Source of the DNA: Streptosporangium subroseum
GTDB lineage: Bacteria; Actinomycetota; Actinomycetes; Streptosporangiales; Streptosporangiaceae
NCBI RefSeq assembly: GCF_900188345.1
Contig: NZ_FZOD01000008.1
Span: forward strand, 1-64,000
Reading direction: 5' to 3'
Length of the DNA stretch: 64,000 nucleotides
Shown: piece by piece, positions 14,617-23,043 of the stretch
Layout: each line of letters starts with the position of its first letter
How positions within the stretch are numbered: the first letter of the stretch is position 1
Position numbers and translations under genes: made by a program
Notes under the pieces: model-generated
What the model saw: the letters and a program-made list of their open reading frames with translations, nothing else
Told to the model about the DNA's origin: nothing
Databases searched by the model: none

Positions 14617-16998
14617 TCAGGGGCGGCCCACCGGCGGCTTGGTGTAGTCGCAGACTCCGGTCGGGAAGATCTTTTTCAGCGTGTCCCTCTGTGCCGAGCC
14701 GGGCCGCCACGACCCGTAGTCGCCCCTGGCCACGGCCTTTTCGACCGGCTGGAGGCGGCACTTGTACATTGTCTCGTCGAACGGCCCACCGGCGACGATG
14801 CGCGACGTGGAGTGGATGGGGAACAGCTTGGCGCAGGCCCCCTCCTGCCCGTCGTCGAGGATTCCGTCCCAGACGTGCCGACCGGAGGCGATGAGCCGGC
14901 CGTCGGTGTCGAAGCATCGGTCGCCGGCGCCGGCTGGCTTGTTCTGGCCGGCGGTGCGTTTCGGGTTCTTCCGGATGTTCTCCATCCACTGGTCCATGAC
15001 CTTGAACGCCTCGGTGAGCGGGCTGGACTTGGCGCCGTCAGGCCGCGCGTCCGTGAACCAGATGGCCTGGTTGTCCGCGTTTCCCCGTGCGTCGATGATG
15101 CGTTCCCGGCTGACGAAGGACTGCCGGCTGTTGTGCATGTTCAGCTGGTCTTCGAGGTAGTGCCGCCAGTCGATGATCGGGATGTCGATCTGACCGCGGA
15201 AGACGAGACCCGCGCGGTGAGCCGCCTCCATGGCGCCGACGTCGCCCTCGGTGCGAGGGGCCGGTGTCGTCCCGCCGTCCGGGCTCAGCGTCATGTTGCG
15301 CGAACTCCACGGGTCGTACGTGCCGCCGGGCACAAACGGCGCCCCTTCCTGCACCATGTCCTCCGGCTTCTTCCAGCCGCCGACGGTGGCGTTGAGCCGC
15401 AGGAACTCCTCGGGAGTCAGCGTGCCGTCCCGGAGCGCCCCAAGTCCGTACTGCACGCCGACATTGTCGAAGGTCTGCCGTGCGAAGCCGTTCGCCCTCA
15501 CCCCGTAGATGTTGCGCAGGTCATCGAAATGGGTCCACTTCACCGTGTCCATGACGCCCTTGGGCTCCATCAGAGCCTGGTTCGAGCCGGCCGACCCGTA
15601 GTGCGGGTTGAGGGTCAGCGGGCTGAGCCCCCGCCAGCCGTTGACGCACTCGCTGGAGCCGGGCTTTCCCGTGTACGGATTACGCACCGTGCCGCTCGAG
15701 TTCATCCCCTCGATCAGCTTGCGGTTGTTCCAGTCCTGCCACTTGGGGTTGTCCGCGGCGGTGACGTCCATGTAGTGCTCGAGCAGCTCGCAGTCGGCGA
15801 CGTGGATGCCCTGGGTGACCATGTCCGGATAGGCGTACACGGGGATGGCGGCGTCGATGAGGCCGGGGTGGTTCTGCCCGTACACGTACTGCTGGATGCC
15901 GCCGCCGGAGGCACCGATGCCGACGGTGTACAGGGGCGCCCCGTGCTGCTCCACGAACCGCTCCTTCACCATGAGAGCGGTCTCGCCGCCGAGCTGAAGG
16001 TTGTAGTGGTTCCCGGTGTCGTTGCCCGTGGAGTAGGTCACGGCGTACCCGGCGGCCAGCCCCTCTTCGGCGTAGTACATGTCGTCGAGCTTGGTGCCGA
16101 GATCACCCTGGTTGTACCCGATTCCGACCCCGCCCGAGCTGAAACTGTAGATCAGGCGTTTGTTCCAGGCCGTGTCGGCGGGGTGTTCCTCGTCCACGTG
16201 GAGCGGGCTCAGCATCGCGATGCTGTAGATGAACCGGTTGATCGTGCCGCGCTCCCAGCGGACGACGAAGTCGCGGACGGTTCCGTCGAGCGTCGTGGTG
16301 GTGGCGAGGTCACCGGGCCGGCTGCCGTCGACCGGCAGCGGCTTCCACGCGCCGTCCGTGGTCCGGTAGACGTAGTCGACCCGCGGCTTGACGCTGCAGT
16401 CGCGGCTCCACCCGGTGATCTGATCGGTCTTCTGCCCGTTCGCGTCGAGCGCGAAGACCGGCAGACCGACGTGTTCCTGGTTGTCGGCCAGCGGCTGGCC
16501 CAGCCCCGACTGCTCGGTCTTGCAGACGAACGGCTGCTGGTGGGGGCCGGAGAAGATCGGCCCGGTGATGTCGTGGTTGGTCAGCGTGAGCCGGGCATCG
16601 AGCCGGCGACCGCCCTCGGTCTCCGCCGTGAGAACGTTGCGGCCGATCCGCATCCCGTCGACGAGACCGACGAGCGTCTGCCGCTGCTCGCCCGGGGAGA
16701 AGTCGCGTGTGACCTCGGCTCCGTTGAGGCGGATCCTCACGTGGCGTGGCGACACGCTCTCCGGCACCCGCACCCGCACCCGCGCGTCACCGCCCGACAC
16801 CTGGTCGGGCCGGCTGGACAGCACCGTGATCCGCAGGTCGTGCCCGTCTCGGCCGTTCTGCTCGCCCGACCGCCGATCGTCGGACGGGCGGTCCCGCGCG
16901 GACGCCACCGCGGGGCCGGCCGCGGTGAGCATGGTGGCGATGGTCAGTGACGCGACGACGGCGAGGTACCGGCGCCGTCTGCCGGAGGGGGAATTCAT
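14617..16998 (-). CDS. Large secreted alpha/beta hydrolase-like protein (DUF6351-type)
   Basis: 793 residues with an N-terminal signal peptide (RRRRYLAVVASLTIATML followed by a hydrophobic stretch and an A-x-A site near residue 33). The mature protein has a short Ig-like N-terminal part and a long hydrolase part with a probable nucleophile elbow GIGASGGGIQQ near residue 365. I assign it to the DUF6351 group of exported hydrolase-like proteins from memory; substrate is not established. ATG16998 has AGGAG upstream. It lies 41 bp after another large secreted hydrolase gene and a PucR regulator gene, all on the same strand, suggesting a regulated module for an extracellular ester or polymer. Confidence 0.72.
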   Translation of the reverse strand: MNSPSGRRRRYLAVVASLTIATMLTAAGPAVASARDRPSDDRRSGEQNGRDGHDLRITVLSSRPDQVSGGDARVRVRVPESVSPRHVRIRLNGAEVTRDFSPGEQRQTLVGLVDGMRIGRNVLTAETEGGRRLDARLTLTNHDITGPIFSGPHQQPFVCKTEQSGLGQPLADNQEHVGLPVFALDANGQKTDQITGWSRDCSVKPRVDYVYRTTDGAWKPLPVDGSRPGDLATTTTLDGTVRDFVVRWERGTINRFIYSIAMLSPLHVDEEHPADTAWNKRLIYSFSSGGVGIGYNQGDLGTKLDDMYYAEEGLAAGYAVTYSTGNDTGNHYNLQLGGETALMVKERFVEQHGAPLYTVGIGASGGGIQQYVYGQNHPGLIDAAIPVYAYPDMVTQGIHVADCELLEHYMDVTAADNPKWQDWNNRKLIEGMNSSGTVRNPYTGKPGSSECVNGWRGLSPLTLNPHYGSAGSNQALMEPKGVMDTVKWTHFDDLRNIYGVRANGFARQTFDNVGVQYGLGALRDGTLTPEEFLRLNATVGGWKKPEDMVQEGAPFVPGGTYDPWSSRNMTLSPDGGTTPAPRTEGDVGAMEAAHRAGLVFRGQIDIPIIDWRHYLEDQLNMHNSRQSFVSRERIIDARGNADNQAIWFTDARPDGAKSSPLTEAFKVMDQWMENIRKNPKRTAGQNKPAGAGDRCFDTDGRLIASGRHVWDGILDDGQEGACAKLFPIHSTSRIVAGGPFDETMYKCRLQPVEKAVARGDYGSWRPGSAQRDTLKKIFPTGVCDYTKPPVGRP

Positions 16999-17039
16999 GA
17001 TCTGCTCCTGAGCTCTCGGAGGTGCGGACGTCCGGCGGG

Positions 17040-19205
17040 TCACGGCCCGGTCCAGCCGTCGAGGTAGCAGGGGCGGTTTCCGCAGGTGTCGACGACCACG
17101 CCGTCGAGGAGGAAGGTCGCCAGTTGCTCCTGCCCCGCCGCGGTCTCCGTGGCGTCCGGCCCGTGCGGGTCCACGCCCTCGTCGTTGGGCACGTTCTCGA
17201 CGGGTGGCGGCGGCGTCCCCTTGACCTGGCCGTCGACGGTGCGCAGCGGCCCGATGTCCCAGACCGTGATGGTCGCCGGCCCGCGGTACGGCGACCGCTT
17301 GATCTCCGGGATCCCCCAGAACGGTGTCTTCTCCTGCGACCGCCCGGGATCGAGGACGGGAGTGCGGATGTGGGCGCCGATGGTGCGTGCCTCGACCGCC
17401 GAGGCCCATGTGGAGACCTGGTGGTCACCGTAGGACACGAGCATGAGCACCTTGTGCTCGGGCGTGTCCGGGTAGGTGTCGGTCGTCATGTGGTGCGCGT
17501 AGCCACTGGCCTCCGAACGGTCCCACAGCATCTGCAGCAGGCCGAAGATGACCTGCTGGTCGAGCTTGTCGGGATAGTTCTGGTCGAAGATCGTCTGGAA
17601 CGGCGCGAAGTCGACGCTGCGGTTGAGTTGCAGGCTGTAGTTCATACCGGGAACGCCGAGCGCGGCCTTGGTGAAGTCGGGTGCGACCGCGGTGAGGGCG
17701 CCGCCCATGATGCCGCCCTGACTTCCCCCCATGTAGAGCAGTTCGCGGGTGTCGATGACCGACTCGCTCCGGCCCTTCTTCTCGAACCTGAAGGCCGGGT
17801 TGGCCGCGAAACCATCCGGGTGGATCATCGCCCGGCCCAGATAGAGGAAGTCGAGCATTCCCTGCTGCCCGCGGTCGGCGGCCGTGGGGAACTTCGAGAT
17901 GTCGCGGTAGGTTTCGGGAGCGGTCGCCCGGTCGTCCCTTGCCAGCCCGATCCAGTCGGTCGCGCAGAACATGATGCCGTTGTCGTCGCCGATCGTGTAC
18001 AGCTTGCCGGAGTCGACCTCGTCCGCGCTGCCGAGCAGGCCGTGGCCGTACAGCGACGGGTGCGCCTTGCGGATCCGGTCACCGGAGACGGCCGAGCGGG
18101 GAATGTTGCAGATGAAGTTCGCGGCCCGCTCGTTGCCGGGGATCTGGGTCGGCAGCGAGGATCCCTTCGAGTAATGGAACACCGCTCCGGTGGGGCAGTT
18201 GGTCTCGTCGAGATAGCACGGCACGAAGATGCTCCCCGCGACGCGGCGGGCGACCTGGTCGTTCTCACCCTGCTGGCACCCGTCGGTACCGCACTGCCCG
18301 AAGTCCTGCACCGAGTCGACGGTGAATCGCGGAGAGCGGCCCTTGACCGACTTGTCGGAGAGGTCGGTGTCACCGAGCTGCCGGAAGGCGTCGTCGCGGA
18401 TGTGCAGCATCCGCTCCGAGAGACCGCGCTCGCTGGCGACGGTGAAATCCCAGGCGAGGTAGAGATCGCGCCGTTCGACCCCGGCCCTCTCAAGCTTCGC
18501 GAAGATGTCCCTCATCTGCCCGAGGCGCCGATCGTCGACCTTTCCGTGGCCGTGCCGGGAGTCGGCGTACGCCGCGAACGCGGGGGCCGCCGGGATGAGG
18601 TGACCCGTCCGGTCCCGCATCGAGCGAAGCGCGACGATGTAGCGCGTGCCCTCCGCGAGGTTCGCGGCCGGACGGATGATCAGAGCCTGGCGGGCGGGGT
18701 CGGTCGCATTGGCGTCGAGTTCCGCCCAGTACGGCGTGCGCTCACCGGTTCTGGCGTTGAGCAGCACGATCGGCGCGTCATCGTCGAGTGACCTGCCGAT
18801 ATCGGTGATCGGCGCGGCCTTGGTCTTCTTCAGATCGACCCCGGGCACCCTGGTGAGGATCGGCGTGCCGGGGCTGAAGCCGTCGTTGCGGTTCCATTCG
18901 GTGGGGTCGATCGGGGTTCCGGCGACGTTCTGAGGCATCATCGCGGGCGAGAAGGCGACCCGCCTGCCGGTGGCGGTGGACCGATCGGGGACGGTGAAAT
19001 AGTCATTGGGGAAGGGCAGCAGGCAGGCGGCGGGGTCGATCGGGTCGCAGCCGGATTGCGGGCCGCCGCCACCGGGACCGGATTCGGCATTGGCACGGGG
19101 GGTGGAGGTCGGCGGCGGTGTGCCTGTGGTCGCGGCCACAGGTGTGCCGACCGTCAGCGCGGCCGTGACGATCAGCGCGCCGAAGAGAGCCAACGAGCGA
19201 TTCAT
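17040..19205 (-). CDS. Large secreted alpha/beta hydrolase-like protein
   Basis: 721 residues with a signal peptide (RSLALFGALIVTAALTVG, cleavage after VAA/A near residue 25) and a low-complexity Thr/Pro/Gly linker before CDPIDPAACLLPFPNDYFT. That opening resembles the N-terminal part of bacterial virulence-factor-lipase-like proteins. A nucleophile elbow MGGSQGGIMGG sits near residue 490, followed by LGVPGMNYSLQL. Many paired cysteines fit an extracellular protein. It is the first of two hydrolase genes downstream of a PucR-type regulator gene. Exact substrate unknown. Confidence 0.75.
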   Translation of the reverse strand: MNRSLALFGALIVTAALTVGTPVAATTGTPPPTSTPRANAESGPGGGGPQSGCDPIDPAACLLPFPNDYFTVPDRSTATGRRVAFSPAMMPQNVAGTPIDPTEWNRNDGFSPGTPILTRVPGVDLKKTKAAPITDIGRSLDDDAPIVLLNARTGERTPYWAELDANATDPARQALIIRPAANLAEGTRYIVALRSMRDRTGHLIPAAPAFAAYADSRHGHGKVDDRRLGQMRDIFAKLERAGVERRDLYLAWDFTVASERGLSERMLHIRDDAFRQLGDTDLSDKSVKGRSPRFTVDSVQDFGQCGTDGCQQGENDQVARRVAGSIFVPCYLDETNCPTGAVFHYSKGSSLPTQIPGNERAANFICNIPRSAVSGDRIRKAHPSLYGHGLLGSADEVDSGKLYTIGDDNGIMFCATDWIGLARDDRATAPETYRDISKFPTAADRGQQGMLDFLYLGRAMIHPDGFAANPAFRFEKKGRSESVIDTRELLYMGGSQGGIMGGALTAVAPDFTKAALGVPGMNYSLQLNRSVDFAPFQTIFDQNYPDKLDQQVIFGLLQMLWDRSEASGYAHHMTTDTYPDTPEHKVLMLVSYGDHQVSTWASAVEARTIGAHIRTPVLDPGRSQEKTPFWGIPEIKRSPYRGPATITVWDIGPLRTVDGQVKGTPPPPVENVPNDEGVDPHGPDATETAAGQEQLATFLLDGVVVDTCGNRPCYLDGWTGP

Positions 19206-19292
19206 GATGTGTTCCTCAGATAAGCCGGAATCGGCAATCTCGGGATGCTAACCCGACCGCTTCTACGGCGACCATCGGTGTTCATCCGAGAG

Positions 19293-20513
19293 TTATGGGC
19301 TTTCGTTGTGACTTCTCCCAAGTGCGCGCAGTGTCAGCGCCGCCCCCAGCACCAGGACCCCCCGTCCCGTCCCCGCGGAGAAGCCGGTCAGTTCGCATAT
19401 CCGGGTCAGCCGGTAATCAAGGGTGTTGGGGTGGATGTGCAGCGCGGCCGCCGTCCGCCTCCGGTGGAAGTCGGAGTCGAACCAGGCGGTGAGGGTCTGC
19501 ACCAGCTCGGGCCCGGACTCCAGCGGCAGGAGGACGTCCGCGAGGCGTCGGCCCACCTGCCCCGCGCTCGCCAGCACGTACTCCAGCAGGACGTCGTCGA
19601 GTGTGTACGTCCCCGGTGCGGCGTTCAGCCGCCCGGCGAGCTGGAGCACGTGTCCGGCCTCGGCCGCCGCGGACGGCAGCTCGGCGAGGTCGGCGCCGGA
19701 GGCGACCGCCGCGAGCACCGACGCGTCAGCGGCCTTTGCCAGCCGCGCCACCGTGGCCTCGACCCGGCTCTCACGGTCGTCCCGTCCCGTGATCGGGAGA
19801 AGCACCATGCCGCCACCGGGCGCGAGCACGCTGAGCACCTCATGACCGGCGTCGTCGAACAAGCTCTGCTCCATCCGCCGCAACTTGCGGCGGGCCGCCA
19901 CGGCGCTCTCCACCTCCTCATCGCGCTCGTCCACCGACGACTCGGCCCGTACCGCCAGCACGTGGTAGCCGGCGGCGAGCGGATGACCGGCGCGCTCGGC
20001 CAGCTGGTGTGCGGGCATTCCCACGAGGAGCGCCTCGGCCAACCGGCGACGCGCCTCCCGATCCTCGTCGTGGATCGCCTGGCGCTCCTCCAGATAGGCG
20101 GCGGCGACGGCGCTGGTGACGACCTGGGTGTAAGTGATCATCAGTTGCGCGGCTTCGAGCAGGTCCTCGCGCTCCTCGGGACGCGCCTCGGCGCAGAGCG
20201 CCTGCCAGCCGAGCTTCGATCCCACGCGGTAGGCCGCGAGCACCATCTCCAGCGGCACGTGCTCCTCCGCCCGTCGCGCCGCGCTGCGGCGAACGGCGAG
20301 AAGCTCCCGCTCCCCCGGTAGCTCGTTCTCGCTGAGGACCCGGAAGAAGAGCCGCAGGTTGTGCCGGCAGATCTGGAGGATCTCACCCTCCAGCTGCTCC
20401 CGGGGCAGGTGGGCGTAGAGGGGGACCTCCACCACGAAGGCGTCGACCATCCGGCCGGCGAGCAGGTCGAGGCGCGAGGCGACACGCTTGGCGAGAGCGT
20501 TCAAACGGCGCAT
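19293..20513 (-). CDS. PucR-family transcriptional regulator
   Basis: 406 residues. The N-terminal region (about 1-165) is an RsbT-coantagonist-like helical sensory domain. The middle (about 180-310) is the GGDEF-like PucR domain. The C-terminus carries the PucR helix-turn-helix (HTH_30): FHRRRTAAALHIHPNTLDYRLTRI. Members sense small metabolites and usually activate adjacent catabolic genes. The two secreted hydrolase genes start 87 bp downstream on the same strand and are the natural candidates for its targets. Confidence 0.9.
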   Translation of the reverse strand: MRRLNALAKRVASRLDLLAGRMVDAFVVEVPLYAHLPREQLEGEILQICRHNLRLFFRVLSENELPGERELLAVRRSAARRAEEHVPLEMVLAAYRVGSKLGWQALCAEARPEEREDLLEAAQLMITYTQVVTSAVAAAYLEERQAIHDEDREARRRLAEALLVGMPAHQLAERAGHPLAAGYHVLAVRAESSVDERDEEVESAVAARRKLRRMEQSLFDDAGHEVLSVLAPGGGMVLLPITGRDDRESRVEATVARLAKAADASVLAAVASGADLAELPSAAAEAGHVLQLAGRLNAAPGTYTLDDVLLEYVLASAGQVGRRLADVLLPLESGPELVQTLTAWFDSDFHRRRTAAALHIHPNTLDYRLTRICELTGFSAGTGRGVLVLGAALTLRALGRSHNESP

Positions 20514-20609
20514 GTCGGTCCGGCGGCCATTCTCGTCGGCCTCCTCGGTGATCGGGGGGTCATCGTATTCCCCCGCCGAGCCGGCATGACGATCACCGGT
20601 ACCGGAGGC

Positions 20610-20827
20610 TCATCCTCGGGCGTCGCGCACCAGCAGGGCCGCCTGAACGCGATTCGAGCAGCCGAGCTTGGTCAGGATCCGGCTCACATAGGTCTTGATG
20701 GTCGTCTCGCTCATGCGCAGCCGTCGGCCGACCTCAGCCTTGGACATGCCCTCGCCACCAGGCGCAAGACCTCGGACTCACGACCGTGAGTGCGGTCAGC
20801 CGCTGCGCCGCCTCCGCCGATGTGACC
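20610..20827 (-). pseudogene. Broken LuxR-type (NarL/FixJ) response-regulator C-terminus
   Basis: On the minus strand the sequence encodes the end of a LuxR helix-turn-helix domain in three shifted pieces: AEAAQRLTALT, then GRESEVLRLVAR, then GMSKAEVGRRLRMSETTIKT and YVSRILTKLGCSNRVQAALL, ending at a TGA at 20610-20612. Restoring one base at each of two junctions (near 20786 and near 20750) would give a canonical LuxR domain. No receiver domain or partner kinase is found nearby, so this is a decayed C-terminal fragment. Confidence 0.75.
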
Positions 20828-20871
20828 ATCAGGCGGGGCTGGGCCCGCACGGCATCTCACTTATTGTCCTC

Positions 20872-20901
20872 TTGACGGATTGTTGAACGATTTCGTAAAG
20901 T
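20872..20901 (+). promoter_or_regulatory. Candidate sigma-70-type promoter
   Basis: TTGACG (20872-20877) and TAAAGT (20896-20901) are separated by 18 bp in a locally AT-rich stretch. It points toward the secreted protein gene at 21234, about 330 bp downstream. I see no gene in 20902-21233. Confidence 0.4.
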
Positions 20902-21233
20902 CTGATCATCTTCGGCCTGATCACTCATAGCTTCCTCAGTCGTCCACGATTCGAACCCTGGCCCCGTATCGCGGGCAGGTTGCCGGCACGCCGACCTCCG
21001 CCGTCGCGAACGACCGGAGCAGACCCCCTACTCCTGACCGATCCGAGCCTCTGACCACCCGCGCCCCCACGGGGCGGCGCGGGACCGGAGGACCATCCGC
21101 GAACACAGCGGGTTCGCATCGGCGGCGCATCGCACCGACCCGGAGCCCCCAGAGAGCCCGACGGTCCCGCGGTGGAGTTCGCCTCGGTTGCCTCCCCTTC
21201 TGGAGCAAGGCCTATGAGAAGGAAGTTCGCACC

Positions 21234-22754
21234 ATGAAGTACCCACGACCCAAGTCCGCCGGTGTCGGCGCGTCGGCCCTGGCGATCATGGCCGTGACCG
21301 TGCTCGCCACGACCGGCCCGGCTTCGGCCACGATCGCCCGCGGTCCCGGCTGCCTCGATTCCGGCGTGCCCCTGTCCGTGGAGGAGAACCGGCTGGGCTT
21401 CACCCTCCCCGACGACGACAACCCCGCCGTGCCGCAGTCGCGGACGTTCGCGCGGCAGATGATCGAGGGCGGCGGTTTCCAGGACTTCGGCCCGGCGCTG
21501 ATCCGCGACCTCTGCCGTACGAGAAGCCTCAAGGCCGCCACGGCACTCGTCCTGCGGAAAGGTGAGGACCTCTGGCGAGATGCCGTACGGCGGGCCCAGC
21601 AGCGGGAACCCGTCGCGGGCGACCTCCCCTACAGCGACGACCGGCCGCTCTACTGGACCCGATTGGAGTCGACCGCCGCCCTGAGGCAGTGGGCGCCGAA
21701 GTTCCGGTCATCCGCTGCCGACCGCACCGAACTGATCACCACGTTCGACCGCGCCTCCCGTGGCATGTTCGACATCGACTTCCCCGGCGGAAAGGGTGTG
21801 AAGCGAGTCATCGCGAGCGGCTTCGACCCCTACACGCTCGACGGCGGAACGACCGGCTCCGCACCGGGATCGGTGGGCAACAACATCCGGCACGGCAATC
21901 CTTCGGGGGCGACCGCGCTCGCCCTGGACGGCACCACGTACCGGACGAAGAGCGGCAAGATCACGCGTATCGAGGCCTACACGCTTCCCGTCAGCTATCC
22001 CGAATTCCAGCGCGGGTATCTGGAGGACACCGTCGGGCCCTTCATGCGCCCCGGGCCGAAGCGGGTGGACGCGTCCATCACCGTGAGCCAGGCCGGCGGC
22101 GCGGTGTTCAACCTGGAGCAGTGGAACGCGCGCTATCACGGCGTCTCTCTCGGCAACGACAATTTCCGGCCGTGCGCCGCGGTCAACGGCGTGCCGCAGA
22201 TCGCGGTGAACAACAACGAGTGCAACGCCTCCGTGGTGGAACGCTGGGGCGGGCCCAGGAACTTCAGTTTGACCGAGCCGCCCCAGTGGACCGCCGCCAC
22301 CCTGCCCGTCGCCGAGATGATCAAGGCCAATACGGGGGCCTCCATTCCCCGGCCGCCGGGTGACACGTGGCCGGACCCCTCCGTCGCCTTCGGCGTGGTC
22401 TGGCACACCAACTACACGCAGTTCCCGGACTGCGCCTCCACCGTCCGGGTGACGCGGAACAACCCGCCGCCGGTCGAGTATCCGCCGGCGACCGCTCCGA
22501 TCCCGCCCGACCCCGGATCGTGTTCCTACAGCGGCGGCGGCGGCAACTACCTGTCGAACGAGAGCGCCTACCGGAACACGCTCCTCCGCGACCGCATGGG
22601 TCTCGACATCCCGGCCGGGCACATCCACACGCCGGACATGCAGCACTTCGAGACCGATTTCAAGCCCGGTGACGCGACCTTCGACGCGTGGCGGCTGGCC
22701 ATCGTCGGGCAGACACGCAACCTCATCCATGTCGTCGCCGACACCGTCTCCTGA
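21234..22754 (+). CDS. Secreted pyroglutamyl-peptidase-like protein with Ser at the catalytic Cys position
   Basis: 506 residues starting at ATG21234 after GAAGGAAG, with a signal peptide (ASALAIMAVTVLATTGPASA). The C-terminal two thirds follow the C15 peptidase plan: VIASGFDPY...NPSGATALAL (compare GFEPF...NPS), ASITVSQAGG, Glu295 in FNLEQWNARY, GGGGNYLSNESAY, and His465 in AGHIHTPD. The residue aligned with the catalytic Cys is Ser441. The Ser441-His465 spacing of 24 equals the Cys136-His160 spacing in the canonical enzyme at 3029-3658. A roughly 83-residue insert separates Glu from Ser. Either a serine-type or inactive binding protein is possible. Confidence 0.7.
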   Translation: MKYPRPKSAGVGASALAIMAVTVLATTGPASATIARGPGCLDSGVPLSVEENRLGFTLPDDDNPAVPQSRTFARQMIEGGGFQDFGPALIRDLCRTRSLKAATALVLRKGEDLWRDAVRRAQQREPVAGDLPYSDDRPLYWTRLESTAALRQWAPKFRSSAADRTELITTFDRASRGMFDIDFPGGKGVKRVIASGFDPYTLDGGTTGSAPGSVGNNIRHGNPSGATALALDGTTYRTKSGKITRIEAYTLPVSYPEFQRGYLEDTVGPFMRPGPKRVDASITVSQAGGAVFNLEQWNARYHGVSLGNDNFRPCAAVNGVPQIAVNNNECNASVVERWGGPRNFSLTEPPQWTAATLPVAEMIKANTGASIPRPPGDTWPDPSVAFGVVWHTNYTQFPDCASTVRVTRNNPPPVEYPPATAPIPPDPGSCSYSGGGGNYLSNESAYRNTLLRDRMGLDIPAGHIHTPDMQHFETDFKPGDATFDAWRLAIVGQTRNLIHVVADTVS

Positions 22755-22776
22755 CTCCTGACTCCTGGCTCCTGAA
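22749..22776. repeat. Four 7-bp tandem units over the stop codon
   Basis: TCCTGAC, TCCTGAC, TCCTGGC and TCCTGAA follow each other directly; the first contains the TGA stop of the preceding gene. A short microsatellite-like slip product. Confidence 0.8.
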
Positions 22777-22817
22777 CGAACGGTCCGATGAGCCGGTAAC
22801 GGCCTGAGACGCGACAA

Positions 22818-22848
22818 GGCTTCCGTGGCGCATCCCGCCACGGAGGCC
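22818..22848 (+). terminator. Hairpin terminator after the secreted protein gene
   Basis: A 13-bp stem (one G-T pair) GGCTTCCGTGGCG / CGCCACGGAGGCC with loop CATCC lies 64 bp past the stop codon at 22754. Confidence 0.65.
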
Positions 22849-23043
22849 GTCGCGTGTTCGCCCCCGTTCCACCGGAGTGCCCGCCACCGGCGCCGCCACG
22901 CCCGACAGCCGACCCCGCAAAACCCTCGGGCACCCGGTGGCGGCAGGCCGTCCACCGGACGGGTAACCGATGCCCGCCGGCAGCGGCATCCGACGCACCA
23001 TCGATGCGTGGCGAATCGGCGGCGGGGACCGTACATTCGACGG

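Noticed and set aside
14602..16950. A 780-codon plus-strand frame opposite the secreted hydrolase
   Set aside because: It is the antisense shadow that high-GC genes produce. The minus-strand gene has a signal peptide, hydrolase motifs and a ribosome site; the plus frame has none.
20946..20956. T-loop-like GGTTCGAATC on the minus strand, hinting at a tRNA or attachment site
   Set aside because: The flanking bases do not form a five-pair T stem and no acceptor or anticodon arm can be drawn.
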